64,000 bases of DNA from Glandiceps talaboti (lineage: Eukaryota; Hemichordata; Enteropneusta; Spengelidae): positions 17,055,484 to 17,119,483 of the forward strand of contig NC_135550.1 in NCBI RefSeq assembly GCF_964340395.1. The letters run 5' to 3'. A program made the translations under genes and the position numbers. Below, piece after piece: positions 50,501-62,244 of the stretch (positions within the stretch are counted from its first letter, which is position 1; the number at the start of each line of letters is the position of its first letter). The notes under the pieces are model-generated. The model was given only the letters and a program-made list of their open reading frames with translations, was not told where the DNA came from and did no database searches.

Positions 50501-53500
50501 ACAACTGCTATGATCTGATTTGATATGGCACAACTGCTATGATCTGATTTGATATGTCAATGACAGGGTTACATGAACATATACTCACTTTTTGATTTCT
50601 TCTGTAGAGCTTTTTCTATTTCCATTTGCACTGATGTCAATTCCTCTTGAATTTCTGGTAGCTTATTGATTTCTTCAATCTGTTTGTGAGAGATGAATAA
50701 ATTGCTGTTAAAGACAAGTCTGATATGATCTTAGCTGTATTTTTGTATGTTTAAGATGCCCAGTAAAATCATTTTCAGCAACCCTGTATCATGCAACCTC
50801 TCTCAAATAAGCACTCTGGAAAGTGGCAAATCTGGCTTCAAAGTGGCCTGCTGTACAGTGGAGTGAGGCATTCTGGGAAACAAACAGAGCTAGGAGCTCC
50901 TCATCTCTTTAAATCCTTACCTAAACAATACTGAGGCTATTTTAGAGAGGTCACATAATACATAAACTAGAGAAAATGACTTTACAAGTCTAGATCCAAC
51001 TATATATACAATACCTAGTACCTGAGCTAACTTAGCTTTACATTGCAAATGCTGGTGGATCTTGCTCCCATACCTACCTGGGCTAGCTTAGCTTTTCTCC
51101 TGGACATTGTAAATGCTGGTGGATCTTGCTCCTCTTCCAAGTCAATCTTTTGAAATTCATCAATGGTCAATTGACTGGATGGGGTTTCTTCAAACTCAGT
51201 TAATCTGTTCACAAAGAAAAGGAAAGATTATCAGTATGAGGAGATACTTTTGTGTCTTTTTGGTCTTCCTTGAAATATTAAAACAAAAGTGGAGGATTTT
51301 TGATAAGTTAGTGGAGCTTTAACTAAATATGGAGTAAAAAATCTGAAATAAAAAAGTCTGGGTGATATGAAAGTAGTGATTGTTTACCTTTTCCTTAGTG
51401 TTGCATCACACACTTTGACAACACGAATGATTTCTTTCTGTGTTCTACTGAAATCATGAAGACGAGCTGCAACCAGCAATGCTGTCAAAAAACAATTTGT
51501 AATAAATACTTGTACATTATCACACATTATGATGGTAATAAAACTACTTTCATTGGACAATGTCTACCTAAGCAAGGTATGGTAAAAATGTCTGGATGAT
51601 AATGGCAAACTGATTAAAATCTGAATGATCAAGGAGAATGGCTCAGCCCAAGAAACCAAACCAATGGCCCATCCCGACTTTTAGGATATGTGCAAAGAGA
51701 AGGGCCAGTTTGTATTGTTCATCATATTCATCTACTTAACTGTGTTGTACTTTTCACTCTCTATGTAATTAGGCACAGTTTATACATTCGGCAGTTGCCT
51801 TCTCTAAAAGTGTTTATTATCTACCAAAAGATTTAACATTCAATTCTGAAAGATTTAAAATACATTATGACCTGAAGGTCTATATCCTGTATGTGTTCAA
51901 TTTCTTACCTACACCACAGAGACCTGAAGGTCTATATCCTGTATGTGTTCAATTTCTTTCCTGCACCACAGAGACCTGAAGGTCTATGTCCTGTATGTGT
52001 TCAATTTCTTACCTGCACCACAGAGACCTGAAGGTCTACGTCCTGTATGTGTTCAATTTCTTACCTGCACCACAGAGACCTGAAGGTCTACGTCCTGTAT
52101 GTGTTCAATTTCTTACCTGCACCACAGAGACCTGAAGGTCTATATCCTGTATGTGTTCAATTTCTTACCTGCACCACAGAGACCTGAAGGTCTAAGTCCT
52201 GTATGTGTTCAATTTCTTACCTGCACCACAGAGACCTGAAGGTCTAAGTCCTGTATGTGTTCAATTTCTTACCTGCACCACAGAGACCTGAAGGTCTAAG
52301 TCCTGTATGTGTTCAATTTCTTACCTGCACCACAGAGACCTGAAGGTCTATATCCTGTATGTGTTCAATTTCTTATCTGCACCACAGAGACCTGAAGGTC
52401 TACGTCCTGTATGTGTTCAATTTCTTACCTGCACCACAGAGACCTGAAGGTCTACATCCTGTATGTGTTCAATTTCTTACCTGCACCACAGAGACCTGAA
52501 GGTCTATATCCTGTATGTGTTCAATTTCTTACCTGCACCACAGAGACCTGAAGGTCTACGTCCTGTATGCATCCAATCCCTCTTCATCCTTGATACGAGT
52601 CGCAATGCTGTCATTGATACTTCATGTGTCTTTTCACTGAATTCCAATTTGTGAGCAAAACGTGGAATATACAGACATGGATCTAGATCAAAATATAGAC
52701 ACAATATTATATTATAAATTTTTTAGTAACTGCAAAATTTTTTGTATTGCTGATACTTCTAACATTGATTGTGTATTAAATTAGCCATTCTGCAGGAATC
52801 ACGGCAATATAATTATTTACTTGGTCAGATGACAATCTCCAGACATAAGGCCAACAGACATTGACTGTTTACAAATTATGAAGACAAACATAAATAAAAA
52901 TGCAGACTTTTAATAAACTTTGCATAAAATATGGAAATTTTACAATCAATTGGGAAAATATACCATAAAATCTACAATATTCTGAATAGTAGTGATGCTT
53001 CAGACTACTGCTAAATATTTTAGGCATTTTTTTGTTATGTTTTGTTTTCAGGAAAAGTGCACACACAAACACACACCTATTTGTCATAGGGCACTCTGAC
53101 TTCAGATATTATGATAAAAAAGTATCATTTCTGTGATTAAAAGATTTTTTCTGAAATTATTGTACAATTTATTTTCTTCTGTAATTTGTAAACTGAGCTT
53201 TTTAGTTGTAAATGTCAAAGGGTATATTTAATATTTATTTTGTCTAGTTGCTATGTACACTTTACATTCTCAGTGTAGGCAAGTTTTGGCTTGATAAGGT
53301 GACATGGCAGTCATGTTTGTTTTTACTGAATTACTTTATTGTTATTTTATTTGTACATTGTTATGCAAATCGTACTTTGTTATCCTTCCCTCAATTTATG
53401 ATCATTATGTGACTGACAGCTCAAACTGAGCTAGCTCACAAACAAGCACATCAAAGTATGTGCGTTATTCACCGCTGACTTGACTGTCAATCATCAATAC

Positions 53501-56500
53501 CGATTAGCATCATGGGTAACGTGAATTTATTAAAGATGGCGACCGTTCGTCTGTGAAGTTGAGACTCTGGTACGTGTGAAAACAACAAACTGGGGTTTCT
53601 TTTGATTTTGCGTTGAAACTTCTACATGCATATTTATTTAGACATCCAGTACAGCCTCAATATGGTAAGAGCGGTGTATCCGGAATATATGACATAAATT
53701 TGTTGAAGATTTCCGATACGCCTGGGAAATTTGGGGTCTCGACGACTCTCCGGTCTCCGTCCATCATAAACATCTGTCGAATCCCCGAGCAGCAGGAAAT
53801 TGTTGTGGTCAGAACAGCGTCCTTGCCACAATCGTGTCCTGTGTTAATCAGTTCCAGTTGATAACAATTTCCGTTACTGTGTGTCTACTACGGGCGTCGC
53901 TGACCATTTATAGGCAATCACCATGATCAGTAAGTGAGCGCTGTGTGAATCCCTCAGCCTAGCCTTTTCAATAACAACATTGTCAACAATGGATTACAGT
54001 CATTCCGATTTCAAGCAAGTTGTCGTACCCAGTGACAACAACGACGACAAACGTGTTTGCATGATGACAGACACGCAGGTTACACCACCAGTGACGGTAA
54101 GCGAGAACTGGCAGGCAAATAAAGCAACAGTTCGGGAGAGAAATGCCTACATGCTCCAGAACGAGCTAATGAGTGACGTTCATTTTCTAGTTGGACCGAA
54201 GAATTTGTGTCAGCGAGTCCCAGCTCATAAATACGTCCTAGCTACAGGAAGTTCTGTCTTCTATGCTATGTTCTACGGCGACTTGGCAGAAAACAGGGCA
54301 GATATTGAAATACCAGACGTTGAGGCACAAGCATTTATCAATTTACTCAAGTAGGTACAACATGGACGTCCCACATCCATATGGCAAATGAAATGCACTT
54401 TATATGGTTGGTTGATTGAGTACATAATTCAACAACTATTTTGTGAACGACAAACTAGTCTACGTAAATTTCATATGATCACTTATTTTTAGTTTTCCTT
54501 TCATTTTGTCTTTCAACCTTTTCTTTCTCTACTTTTGCGTTAGAAATTGCATATCTTGTTTTTTTTTACTTTGTCGAAAAATTGCCCTTTGTTTTAGCGA
54601 TACAATGTAGCTAAAGGTAAAGAACAAGTGTACATGTACTGTTTCACTTTGTCCAGAGTGAGTTACTTTTGACATTTCTATATATGTTCAGTTGACATGC
54701 TCACCAAAGATTAAATAATATCAATGTAATGATAGCTTGACTTCAACAATCTAAAATATGCGAGACTCCAGAGTAAATGCTTGTCACGCTATTGTTGCAG
54801 ATTCATGTTCATGCATTTACAAATATTACTGACTTTCTTCATATCAGTGGAATTCAATTTGTGGGCATAAAACTAAGGTTAAAAATTGTGCAATATTCAC
54901 TACATCTAAAGTCAAACTAGATTCTTGATAATTATTCTTGACAACATAACTGTCATTCTGGCACACACACCCCCCCCCCCCCCCCCCCCAGAAAAAAAAA
55001 AAAAAAAAAAAAATTAAAAGTACCATGGTGTCACTAGATGTGCAAGGCAATCTAAAGTTACATCACATAGTATGTACGACAGGGTAATTATTTCAAAGGG
55101 GATATCTGGCATGCAGCCACTAACAGAACTCTGCAAGGGTTCATGACACACTCCTGTGGTAGTTAAAACGGCACAGCTGTTAACAGACTTTCTGTGAACC
55201 CTTCCTAATTCTGTATACTGAAATATTTTATGTCCATGCAAACATTTTGTTTTCCATTACTGACATTTTCCTCTCTTTATTTCATCTGTAGGTATTTATA
55301 CTGTGACGAGATAGACTTAACCGCAGACACTGTTTTGAGTACTCTGTATGCGGCCAAGAAGTACATAGTTCCACATCTGGCTAGAGCCTGTGTGGGATTC
55401 TTAGAGACCAGTCTCAGTGCCAGGAATGCCTGCATATTTCTCAGTCAAAGCAGACTGTTTGAAGAACCTGAACTGACGCAGCGTTGTTGGGAAGTCATTG
55501 ATGCTCAAGCAGAGGAAGCATTGAAATCTGATGGATTCTGTGATATTGATCACACAACTCTGGAGTCTGTACTGTGTAGGGAAACACTGAATGCTAAGGA
55601 GAGTGTAATTTTTGAAGCTGCTGCTAGGTGGGCAGAGGTAGAATGTAAGAGGCAAGATTTGAAACCTACCCCTGAAAATAAGCGCAAAGTGCTAGGCAGG
55701 TCTTTGTATGTGGTACGGGTTCCTGCCATGCCAATTGAAGAATTTGCCAACAACGTGGCCACATCTGGTCTACTAACATTGAAGGAAACCACTGATATCT
55801 TTCTACATTACACAGCTAGACACAAACCTAAACTAGACTTCTGTTCCAAGCCACGTGTAGGTCTGAAACCAAGACGTGTGCATCGCTTTCAGTCATCTGC
55901 ATATCGCAGCAATCAGTGGCGCTATCGTGGCCGTACTGACAGTATACAGTTTGCTGTTGACAAGCGTATTTTCATTGCAGGGTATGGGTTATATGGGTCT
56001 AGCTCGGGAGCTTATGAATACAAGGTACACATAGAATTAAAGCGTGCTGGCAAAATTCTTGGGCAGAGACACACCCAGTTTTTCTCTGACGGATCCAGTA
56101 ATACTTTCCCAGTGCTTTTTGAGCACCCAATTCAAATTGAACAGGATACATATTACACTGCTAGTGTCATACTAGAGGGAACTGAACTCAGTTACTTTGG
56201 TCAAGAGGGTCTGACTGAAGTGTCCTGCAATGATGTTACATTTCAATTTCAGTGTTCCACAGAGAGCACCAATGGTACTGGCGTACAGGGTGGACAGATA
56301 CCAGAAATGATCTTTTATGCTTGAAGCCATAAATGTGCAAATACAAATAGTATACATTAATATTTTAAGTCTACAACAAGAAAATACTGGTGGTTATAAT
56401 TTGCATTTTCTGTGGACAATTTATTTCTTGGTAGTCAAAGCCAGTGAAATTCAGTAGTTAAAACTTGAAGACTTGTTTCACATAACTCCTGTACAGTGTA

Positions 56501-59500
56501 CAGTCTAAAATATTACTTTACTGGCAGTACATACAAATATTTATGACATTTAATTGGTTAACAATTAGTGGATTGTGAGCATTTGTTATTAATTGGACAC
56601 TGATGATATAAACAATGGTAGCAAGGGCCATTACTTTAAATTTTATAGAACTGTGGCCAAACTTTTCACTGATGTACATGTAGCTACATCAATGATGGTG
56701 CTACTGTTGTCTTGTTGTTACATGAAAATACTAGTTTCTAAGCAGGGTGTTCAATACTTAGATCATGTTCATAAAAAAACAACAGGTGCTTGAGAACATC
56801 AGTTTGATGGTAAAAAATTGCTTCAGAGTACATCAATCTTATATCTTACAGAGTTTGTGATGTGGTTCAGTTTAATACAATATAAAAATGTATATATTAT
56901 ATTGACTTAATCATTTTGCCCATACATTCTTTTGTAGTATGGAAAGGTGAGTGAAACACCAGACTTTAAAGTCATTTTGTAAATTCCTCCACCCCCAGTA
57001 AATAAAAACACTTGCAGGAACAAGACTTTGAGCACATGGATTTGTAATATGCGAAGTGGCAATATTAATCCAATGAGATATTTTAACAATCCTTGCATTA
57101 TTTTACTAAACCATCAGGCTCATCTTTTGAATGCTTGCCATATTTTTAGTGGTAAAGATTTCTAGTTATTGAGATATTCTTGTGTAAAAAATGAATAACT
57201 TTACCATGTACTCTCTAGATTATTGTTTTGTCATATTGTGCAATGATGGCTGTTATTTTTAACAATATCTTAGATTTGTCAGTGCTATAAATAATTTATT
57301 TCCAAATACTATCTCTTTATCCCCTTGTAATTATACATGTATCAATAGTCTTGTATTTGTGGTAACACACCATTTTACAATGTTCATTAGGGTATTATGA
57401 CATACACAGAGTCAGGGTTCATCTCAGATAATTCACTCAGGATAGCCTAGGTGTTAAGTAGTAAGACCTCAGATGTGGCTGCGTTCAGAAGGTTATCAAA
57501 CAAAAGTCAAAAGATGACAGTACATCTACTCACAGTTCCTATGGAGTGCACTGCACCCCCCCCCTCCCAACTATCGACATATGATCACTTTTAACAGTTA
57601 GCAAAATTTGCACTAGTATCAAGTAGCTAAACTAGGTGTTAATTTTCAAGACAATAATTATGTACATTAAATTTTGTTGTTTATATTAAACATGATATAC
57701 TGTATAACTAAGACTGTATGAATGGTTGTCCATTGGCTCTTTACTTTCTCACTTGGTATTAAGACTCTATTCACTAAACATCTGTGAGCAGTTGTGTCAT
57801 TCTATGGTCTTAGCAACACCACAATACACTACTCACAGTCATGATAAGAAGTGACAATACACTGATCTTTCTATCAGAGTTGGTTATTTTTAGACATGCT
57901 GGAAGGTAACCCTAAATAAATAACAAATTGTGATATTCAATTTGTCTGGTGAGAAATTTTGGCATTTCAAAACAGGATAAGGAAGTGCATTTTACATAAC
58001 TTTTTGTATGAAAGCAGATTGTAGAAAGATTATGATAAACATACATATAACAAAATGATTAGTCTTGCTTGCCTGACTAGTGACTACATGTTTTCCTAGT
58101 TGTAAGGTACATGAGGTTCCTGAGTGACTACACTGTGTGTGAGATGTGATGTCAGTCATGTAGTCTGTCCGCAAACAGGTATGTAACCTATGCTCATTTA
58201 ACATGTAAAGTAAAGCTTTGTGAATGTAGTATAGAAAGCATACTTGTTCTACAATAACTAGAGATTCTCAACAGAGAAACTCTTCCAAATGACAGTAACA
58301 ACACTTGTGAATCAATCACTCCTATACTTCACATCACATAGAGGGCGCTAGTCATGAGTTGGAGTGAAACAAAGGTGAGGTTGATTTCATCTTAGCTGCA
58401 TTTGTTATGCTTGCGTACCCAGTAAAATCATTTCACAAATCCACAATTGCTATGATGCCCAGCCCAAGTGTAAAGCAGGTCTTTTCATAGTACAATTGCC
58501 AATTTTTACAGCTCCATTTGAGAAAGTCCATGTGATGCAAGGTTTCCTATGAATGTGAAGCGCAGCTATGGTGAAATCAGCCTTACTTAAGTCCCTATGT
58601 AAGTTTACAGTTACTACAATTTTGTATATGCTAATGTGAAGTGTGTATTGACAAATAGATCATATAGGACATGAACACATAATAATATTATGGTACTGTA
58701 CCTATAGCTGGTAGGTTGATGTGGAGCTCTGTTGACAATTTGAGGTAAGTTTTACCCAGGACATAAACATTCACCTAAAATAATGAAAATGGTAGAAATT
58801 TGTCATTGTTGCTACAGTGAATACTCATGAACCACAAGGGCCTCAAATAAAGAAGCAAGAATTGTGATTAACTTGTGTCTATCTCTGCCACCTGATTTTT
58901 TTTTGCTTAATTTTCTGTTCATGCAGTATGCTTGTTTTTAACAGCTAATTAGATAGGCAGACAATTTTTATTTATAAAAAATGTCATAGAAATTTACAGA
59001 TATAAAATAATTCATTTGATCATTGAGATGGTGGTGAACTATGGAAACAAGGAAGGAGAACTATGCTGACATTTGTTGACAAGGAAACACGGCATGTTAA
59101 TAAACAACACGGAAAGAACTCAACATGGAACATGGAAAGAAATCCATTATCTACCCTTTGAGTGTATTGTACAGTTGACTTTCAGACCTTCTTTTGACCA
59201 CAGACTAGTATGACAGGTGTCATTTTTGAATAAATTTACATTAAATTATAAGCATGCCATTCAACTACTGTAGTACTACTGTACTGTGTTCCTAATTGCC
59301 ACACTACCTCTTCCAACAACAGAGATTGATATTTCTATCAGCTTGCAAAGCAAACTAAGATATTCAAGAGATATAAAATTCTTGTTTGGAGTAAATAGTT
59401 TTTTCACATGCCTCCAGGAATGCCTGGTCGTATGTCACATAGAGGTCATAAAAGTGGCAAATTGAAATGCACGCAATTGTCCAAAGTAAAATTCCAGTGA

Positions 59501-61887
59501 TTTTTGACTACATATTGATCAATTATAATAATATCCAACCTGAAGTAGATCACTGAAGTCCAGTAACATATCTACAAATGCTGTTTTAAGGAGAAACTCA
59601 CTATGATATCATACGTTGATGCACATTCCAACCGTTGGTGGCGCTTTACTACAACCAATGACAGGAAAGCATTAACAAGTTTACTTGTCATGTTTGTAAC
59701 AAGTTCTGTTTGTTACTGCTAGCCTGTTGTTGGTTGTATATAATTCCATCACTGGACTAGTGAGACAATTCTACTATACATGAATACATATATCTCAAGA
59801 CGCAATGATGTCATTTAGTTTACATTTCATAAAGGTGTTTTACTGCCATGATGTAGTTCTTCACATTTTTTACTTAAAACAACTAATGATGACACTGTCT
59901 TTCATTTCTCATATCACAGACTTTCACTGGTATTTTTGTTCTCACTGTGGCAGTATTGAATTGGTACACTATACAGCACCACCAACAATTGTTGAGCATC
60001 GATGGACAGTACCCAAACTAATAATAATATAGGATACTACTGTAGAAACCATGCTTTCACCCTACTAAGATAGACAAACTAAAACTAATATTGTTGCTCA
60101 ATGTTCTAGATTACATAAATAGATGGTAGCGGTGCCCTGGTTGTACAGATATAATCACCTGGTAATCAAGATAGTGTAAGTCCCCAAAATGTACACTGTA
60201 TGATTATTGACTTCATCAGAAATGCTACCCTACTGTGAGTATATTTAAACAAATGTCCATTCCATAGTTTACTAGTATATCAACATGTCACAACAATAGT
60301 TTTAGTTTATGTCTATCTTCGTCAGCTGAAAGCTTGGTATCCACTGTCGTGTGTCACCCCCCTTATATAATAACATTGATGTAGCTCTCTATACCGAACA
60401 ATACAAATGCTAACTAAATGTAACAGAAATGTGCTTGCTCTCTCATTTATCCCTATGGACAAGCACATGCAGATGTCAAGATAAAGACATAGCCATCAGT
60501 AGGAGCAAACACTTGGGGCATCAAAATAAAAACAAAATCTATAAACAGCTGATTACGGCTGACAAATCAAAGACGAATGGTAGCATGTATATGTAAAAAG
60601 ATACGAGGTGTGCCTTCAGTTCTGCACACTAAATACAGACATGCTGCAACTACATGGTTGGTCTTTCTACCCCTTGTCAATCGTTTGGAGACAGCCATCT
60701 TGAAGAAGTTATAAGCTGTATCTATACAGTGTTGGTTTAATTTTAGCTGTGCACCTAGTGCCTGGATCTTTCTTTTACCTACAGGATAAACATAACAACA
60801 TAACGTAATCAGTGCCAGTAAGGTATACATCAGGTATTTTTGCAAGTGACTGTGATATGATTTGTGGCACTCATGAAAGTACAACAGAAAACATAGTAAG
60901 CTTGAGTGTACGCACATACCCTGCGTAATCACACTCAATCATACCCATTTGCAAAAACATAACTTCGTTCATGCGAGTCTGAGTATGAGGATTGCAAGGA
61001 TGCTCATTTGCATACATGTACACATTATAGAAATCATTAGATTTGGGAACATATTGATTTGACATAATTTGCCTGTTATTGTTGTGTTGTCACAATCAAT
61101 ACTTGGCATTGTAATAGATCATCTTGAAGTTGAAGTCTTGTCCATCTGTGAATCTATCTTAAAGAACATTAAGAAATCCTCCCTACCAAAGTTTCATGGT
61201 ATAATGGTGGATTAACTTATCACTAATAATACTGTGTAAAATAAACTTGAGTTTTCTATCATTCACTTTAATACACAGTCACACTGTGTGTAGAAGCCTG
61301 CATGCTGTAAAGATGTCAGCAAGGATTCATCTGTAATAATTTGTGAATTATACATGTATTTCATACTTACCATTTTGGAGTGTCACTGCTCTGGATTCTT
61401 TACCAAAGCCATGATGGAAACTGCTACCCAAAGAGTGGGCTTTACCACCTACAGAGAACACAAGCATGAAAGCAAATCATTATAGTGATTTTTTAAACAG
61501 TATTTTACACTAAGCATTGGCCAAGGGCCATATAGCCAGCTACTTCCCTATCTATGACTACTTTTTCCAAGTTATAAATATTTACAGAATGTTAACATTT
61601 ATATTGCTGAAAGGTGACTACATTGTATTTCAAAGCCGAGTAAAGACTTCAAGTGTAGGGTCATGACCTCTACTATCACACTATCTGGGTGAGGGATATT
61701 TACCTTCTGCTGACACATATTGTCCAATCACTGAAGCCCCTCCAAGAGCATTTTCTGTAAAGTTGACTTCTGATACGATGATATTGTCTTCTAACACCGA
61801 CCCACATCCAACACAGACGGCATTTCCACGAGCTTGATCAATATCAATTTCACTTCCCCCACAATTGGGACAAGCGGTCTTCGACAT
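44555..61887 (-). CDS. BRF1: BRF1, TFIIIB 90-kDa subunit (RNA polymerase III initiation factor); complete
   Basis: Sixteen exons, 5' to 3' on the minus strand: 61887-61704, 61448-61371, 60778-60605, 59571-59540, 58774-58702, 52682-52533, 51481-51388, 51204-51078, 50679-50589, 49659-49168, 48369-48308, 47885-47804, 46997-46936, 46163-45855, 45155-44960, 44598-44555. They join without a break to 749 residues (human BRF1 677). BRF1 bridges TFIIIC, TBP and Pol III at tRNA and 5S promoters. Seen: zinc ribbon Cys6-x2-Cys9...Cys25-x2-Cys28, two TFIIB-type cyclin repeats ([34 protein letters not shown] to RPSGLCGA), a Ser/Asn-rich linker in exon 10, and the TBP-binding homology block II at about 570-610 ([20 protein letters not shown]). 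The acidic C-terminus ends DYEIEDMD. The 32-base exon 59571-59540 supplies the conserved [11 protein letters not shown]. Donor of exon 11 is gttagt; the rest are standard. A 6-kb intron (52683-58701) contains BTBD6. Confidence 0.97.
44655..44950 (+). repeat. dispersed repeat family A, copy 3
   Basis: Family A blocks AACACTGCAAGCAAGAGTGC, GGTATGGGGTTCTG, TTACATACGTTTATC, GGCAAATTTCCATAAAAATC, TTTGCATGCAGGT and GTGCAAGTAATATGTGGTAC. It fills most of the last BRF1 intron. Confidence 0.7.
45180..45420 (+). repeat. tRNA-derived SINE in BRF1 intron 14
   Basis: A-box-like TAGTTGAATGGTTAGG, then 37 bases on a B-box GGTTCAAGCC, give the Pol III promoter spacing. A non-tRNA body with GCTAAAGTCCTTGCGCAAGA, TTTGAACAATGACTGTG follows, a layout seen in SINEs of marine invertebrates. 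Confidence 0.5.
46225..46500 (+). repeat. dispersed repeat family B, copy 2
   Basis: Second copy of the element at 25690-25993, in a BRF1 intron: CTTGTCACTACAGG, GAAATATATTGGAGAATAA, ATTTTGACTCA, GTATAAATACC, TGTGCATGGTGTAAT. Confidence 0.6.
47391..47420 (+). repeat. (TAATC)n pentanucleotide repeat
   Basis: Six to seven TAATC units in BRF1 intron 12. Confidence 0.9.
47975..48330 (-). repeat. degenerate repeat reaching the BRF1 exon-11 donor
   Basis: CTACACCAATAATGATGCCA...TTTTGATACTTCGTATTTCA, CTACACCAATTAGTGACACC...TTGATATTTCCTATTTCA and CTACACCAAACATATTTTGA then TACTAACCATTTCC form three diverged copies of about 110-180 bp spacing. The last one overlaps the exon 11 donor at 48307. Confidence 0.45.
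48690..48830 (-). repeat. possible tRNA-like SINE head
   Basis: The minus strand reads TGGTAGAGTAGTAACATCTA then GCTGAGATCCCTGGGGTTCC, which has A-box-like and B-box-like words, in BRF1 intron 10. Weak. Confidence 0.25.
49754..50045 (+). mobile_element. family C MITE with terminal inverted repeats, copy in BRF1 intron 9
   Basis: Starts CCTTCAGTTTACTAAGATAG and ends with the inverted counterpart CTATCTTAGAAAACCGAAGG; inner words match the copy at 60052. No coding capacity. Confidence 0.7.
50181..50562. repeat. 29-bp minisatellite, about 13 copies
   Basis: CACAACTGCTAGGATCTGAT then TTGATATGA, with G/T and A/G variants, in BRF1 intron 9. It stops 27 bases short of exon 9 (50589) and does not include its donor. 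Confidence 0.95.
51022..51068 (-). repeat. partial duplicate of BRF1 exon 8 end with donor
   Basis: The minus strand repeats GAGCAAGATCCACCAGCATT, TGCAATG, AAAGCTAAGTTAGCTCAG|gtacta directly behind exon 8, whose own end is GAGCAAGATCCACCAGCATT ... AAAGCTAAGCTAGCCCAG|gtaggt. The duplicate lacks ten or so internal bases. Confidence 0.9.
51868..52582 (-). repeat. 52-bp array built from BRF1 exon 6 end and donor, about 13 copies
   Basis: On the minus strand each unit has ACATACAGGACGTAGACCTT, CAGGTCTCTGTGGTGCAG|gtaagaaattga. The first copy is the true end of exon 6 ([11 protein letters not shown]); the rest lie in the intron. Copies are nearly identical, so the array is young. Each has a GCAG|gtaag donor and an upstream ACATACAG that could serve as a weak acceptor. 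Confidence 0.97.
53533..53543 (+). promoter_or_regulatory. YY1-like AAGATGGCGAC at the BTBD6 5' end
   Basis: Matches the YY1-type motif with one change; its ATG opens a 6-codon mini-ORF (53536-53556). The surroundings to 53900 are richer in CpG than the rest of the BRF1 intron, as expected of a promoter/5' UTR. An 82-codon upstream ORF follows at 53613-53861, out of frame with the BTBD6 start. Confidence 0.4.
53980..56324 (+). CDS. BTBD6: BTBD6/BTBD3-type BTB-BACK-PHR protein; complete, nested in BRF1
   Basis: Two coding exons, 53980-54350 and 55292-56324, joined in phase 2, encode 467 residues (human BTBD6 485). Order: short variable N-terminus, BTB/POZ domain from about residue 55 ([31 protein letters not shown]), BACK domain ([20 protein letters not shown]), PHR domain from about 310 ([20 protein letters not shown]) to the end ([14 protein letters not shown]). 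Proteins of this family recruit CUL3 ubiquitin ligase through BTB; zebrafish and mammalian BTBD6 are linked to neurogenesis via PLZF turnover. Similarity is highest to BTBD3 and BTBD6 together; a single pre-duplication gene is likely. The gene lies wholly within the 6-kb BRF1 intron 5, antisense to BRF1. The start is the first Met of the open frame (AACAATGG context). Introns other than the one seen could exist in the 5' UTR. Confidence 0.95.
54970..55013 (+). repeat. (C)20 followed by (A)22
   Basis: Homopolymer pair in the BTBD6 intron; length calls here are unreliable in any sequencing technology. Confidence 0.9.
57001..57006 (+). terminator. BTBD6 polyadenylation signal (candidate)
   Basis: AATAAA 677 bases after the BTBD6 stop, still within the BRF1 intron. 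Confidence 0.4.
60052..60345 (+). mobile_element. family C MITE with terminal inverted repeats, copy in BRF1 intron 3
   Basis: Starts GCTTTCACCCTACTAAGATA with GACAAACTAAAAC following, and ends GTTTATGTCTATCTTCGTCA then GCTGAAAGC. The interior ATGTCCATTC and CCACAATAG-like words align with the copy at 49754, and TACCCTACTGTGAGTAT is the reverse complement of the word in the interrupted copy near 40770. Confidence 0.7.
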
Positions 61888-62234
61888 CGTTAATTTCTTA
61901 CCGGTGAAACCGATGAAGTGTCTCTTAGTGAGATAGCGAAGATCAAGAGAAAACGATGGGTAACGTTAGTCGTTACTCAGATGATACAATCCATGTACAA
62001 CAATACGGCCGGGTGATGGTAATATTATTAGTATCAAAACATGAAACAATCTGTTCATGAACACCTTTGTATTATGGAATCTGTAACCACAATAGTTTGT
62101 GCATTAAATAAGTCAAATTATATTAGGCTTACATGCTAGCTTTATCTCCAATACAAGCCATATAAACCGATATACATTTAGGAGGCAGGTTGTTGCACAA
62201 GCAAGAATCATCAATGAAATCGATGATGGAGTAC

Positions 62235-62244
62235 ACGCATGCGC
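62235..62244. promoter_or_regulatory. NRF1-like motif upstream of BRF1
   Basis: ACGCATGCGC, one base from the NRF1 palindrome YGCGCAYGCGC core, about 350 bases upstream of the BRF1 start codon. NRF1 sites are common in housekeeping promoters. Confidence 0.35.

Noticed and set aside
53613-53861. 82-codon ORF upstream of BTBD6 as an alternative N-terminus
   Set aside because: Out of frame with the BTBD6 start, ends before it, no homology; more likely 5' UTR with a uORF.
54844-55241. Minus-strand frames opposite the BTBD6 intron
   Set aside because: They include homopolymer translation and have no recognisable domain.
57405-57510. Possible SINE head (CCTAGGTGTTAAGTAGTAAG)
   Set aside because: Only an A-box-like word is visible; no convincing B box at the right distance.
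60830-61020. Possible fourth family A copy
   Set aside because: Individual words such as ATTTGCATACATG occur but the block order is not kept.
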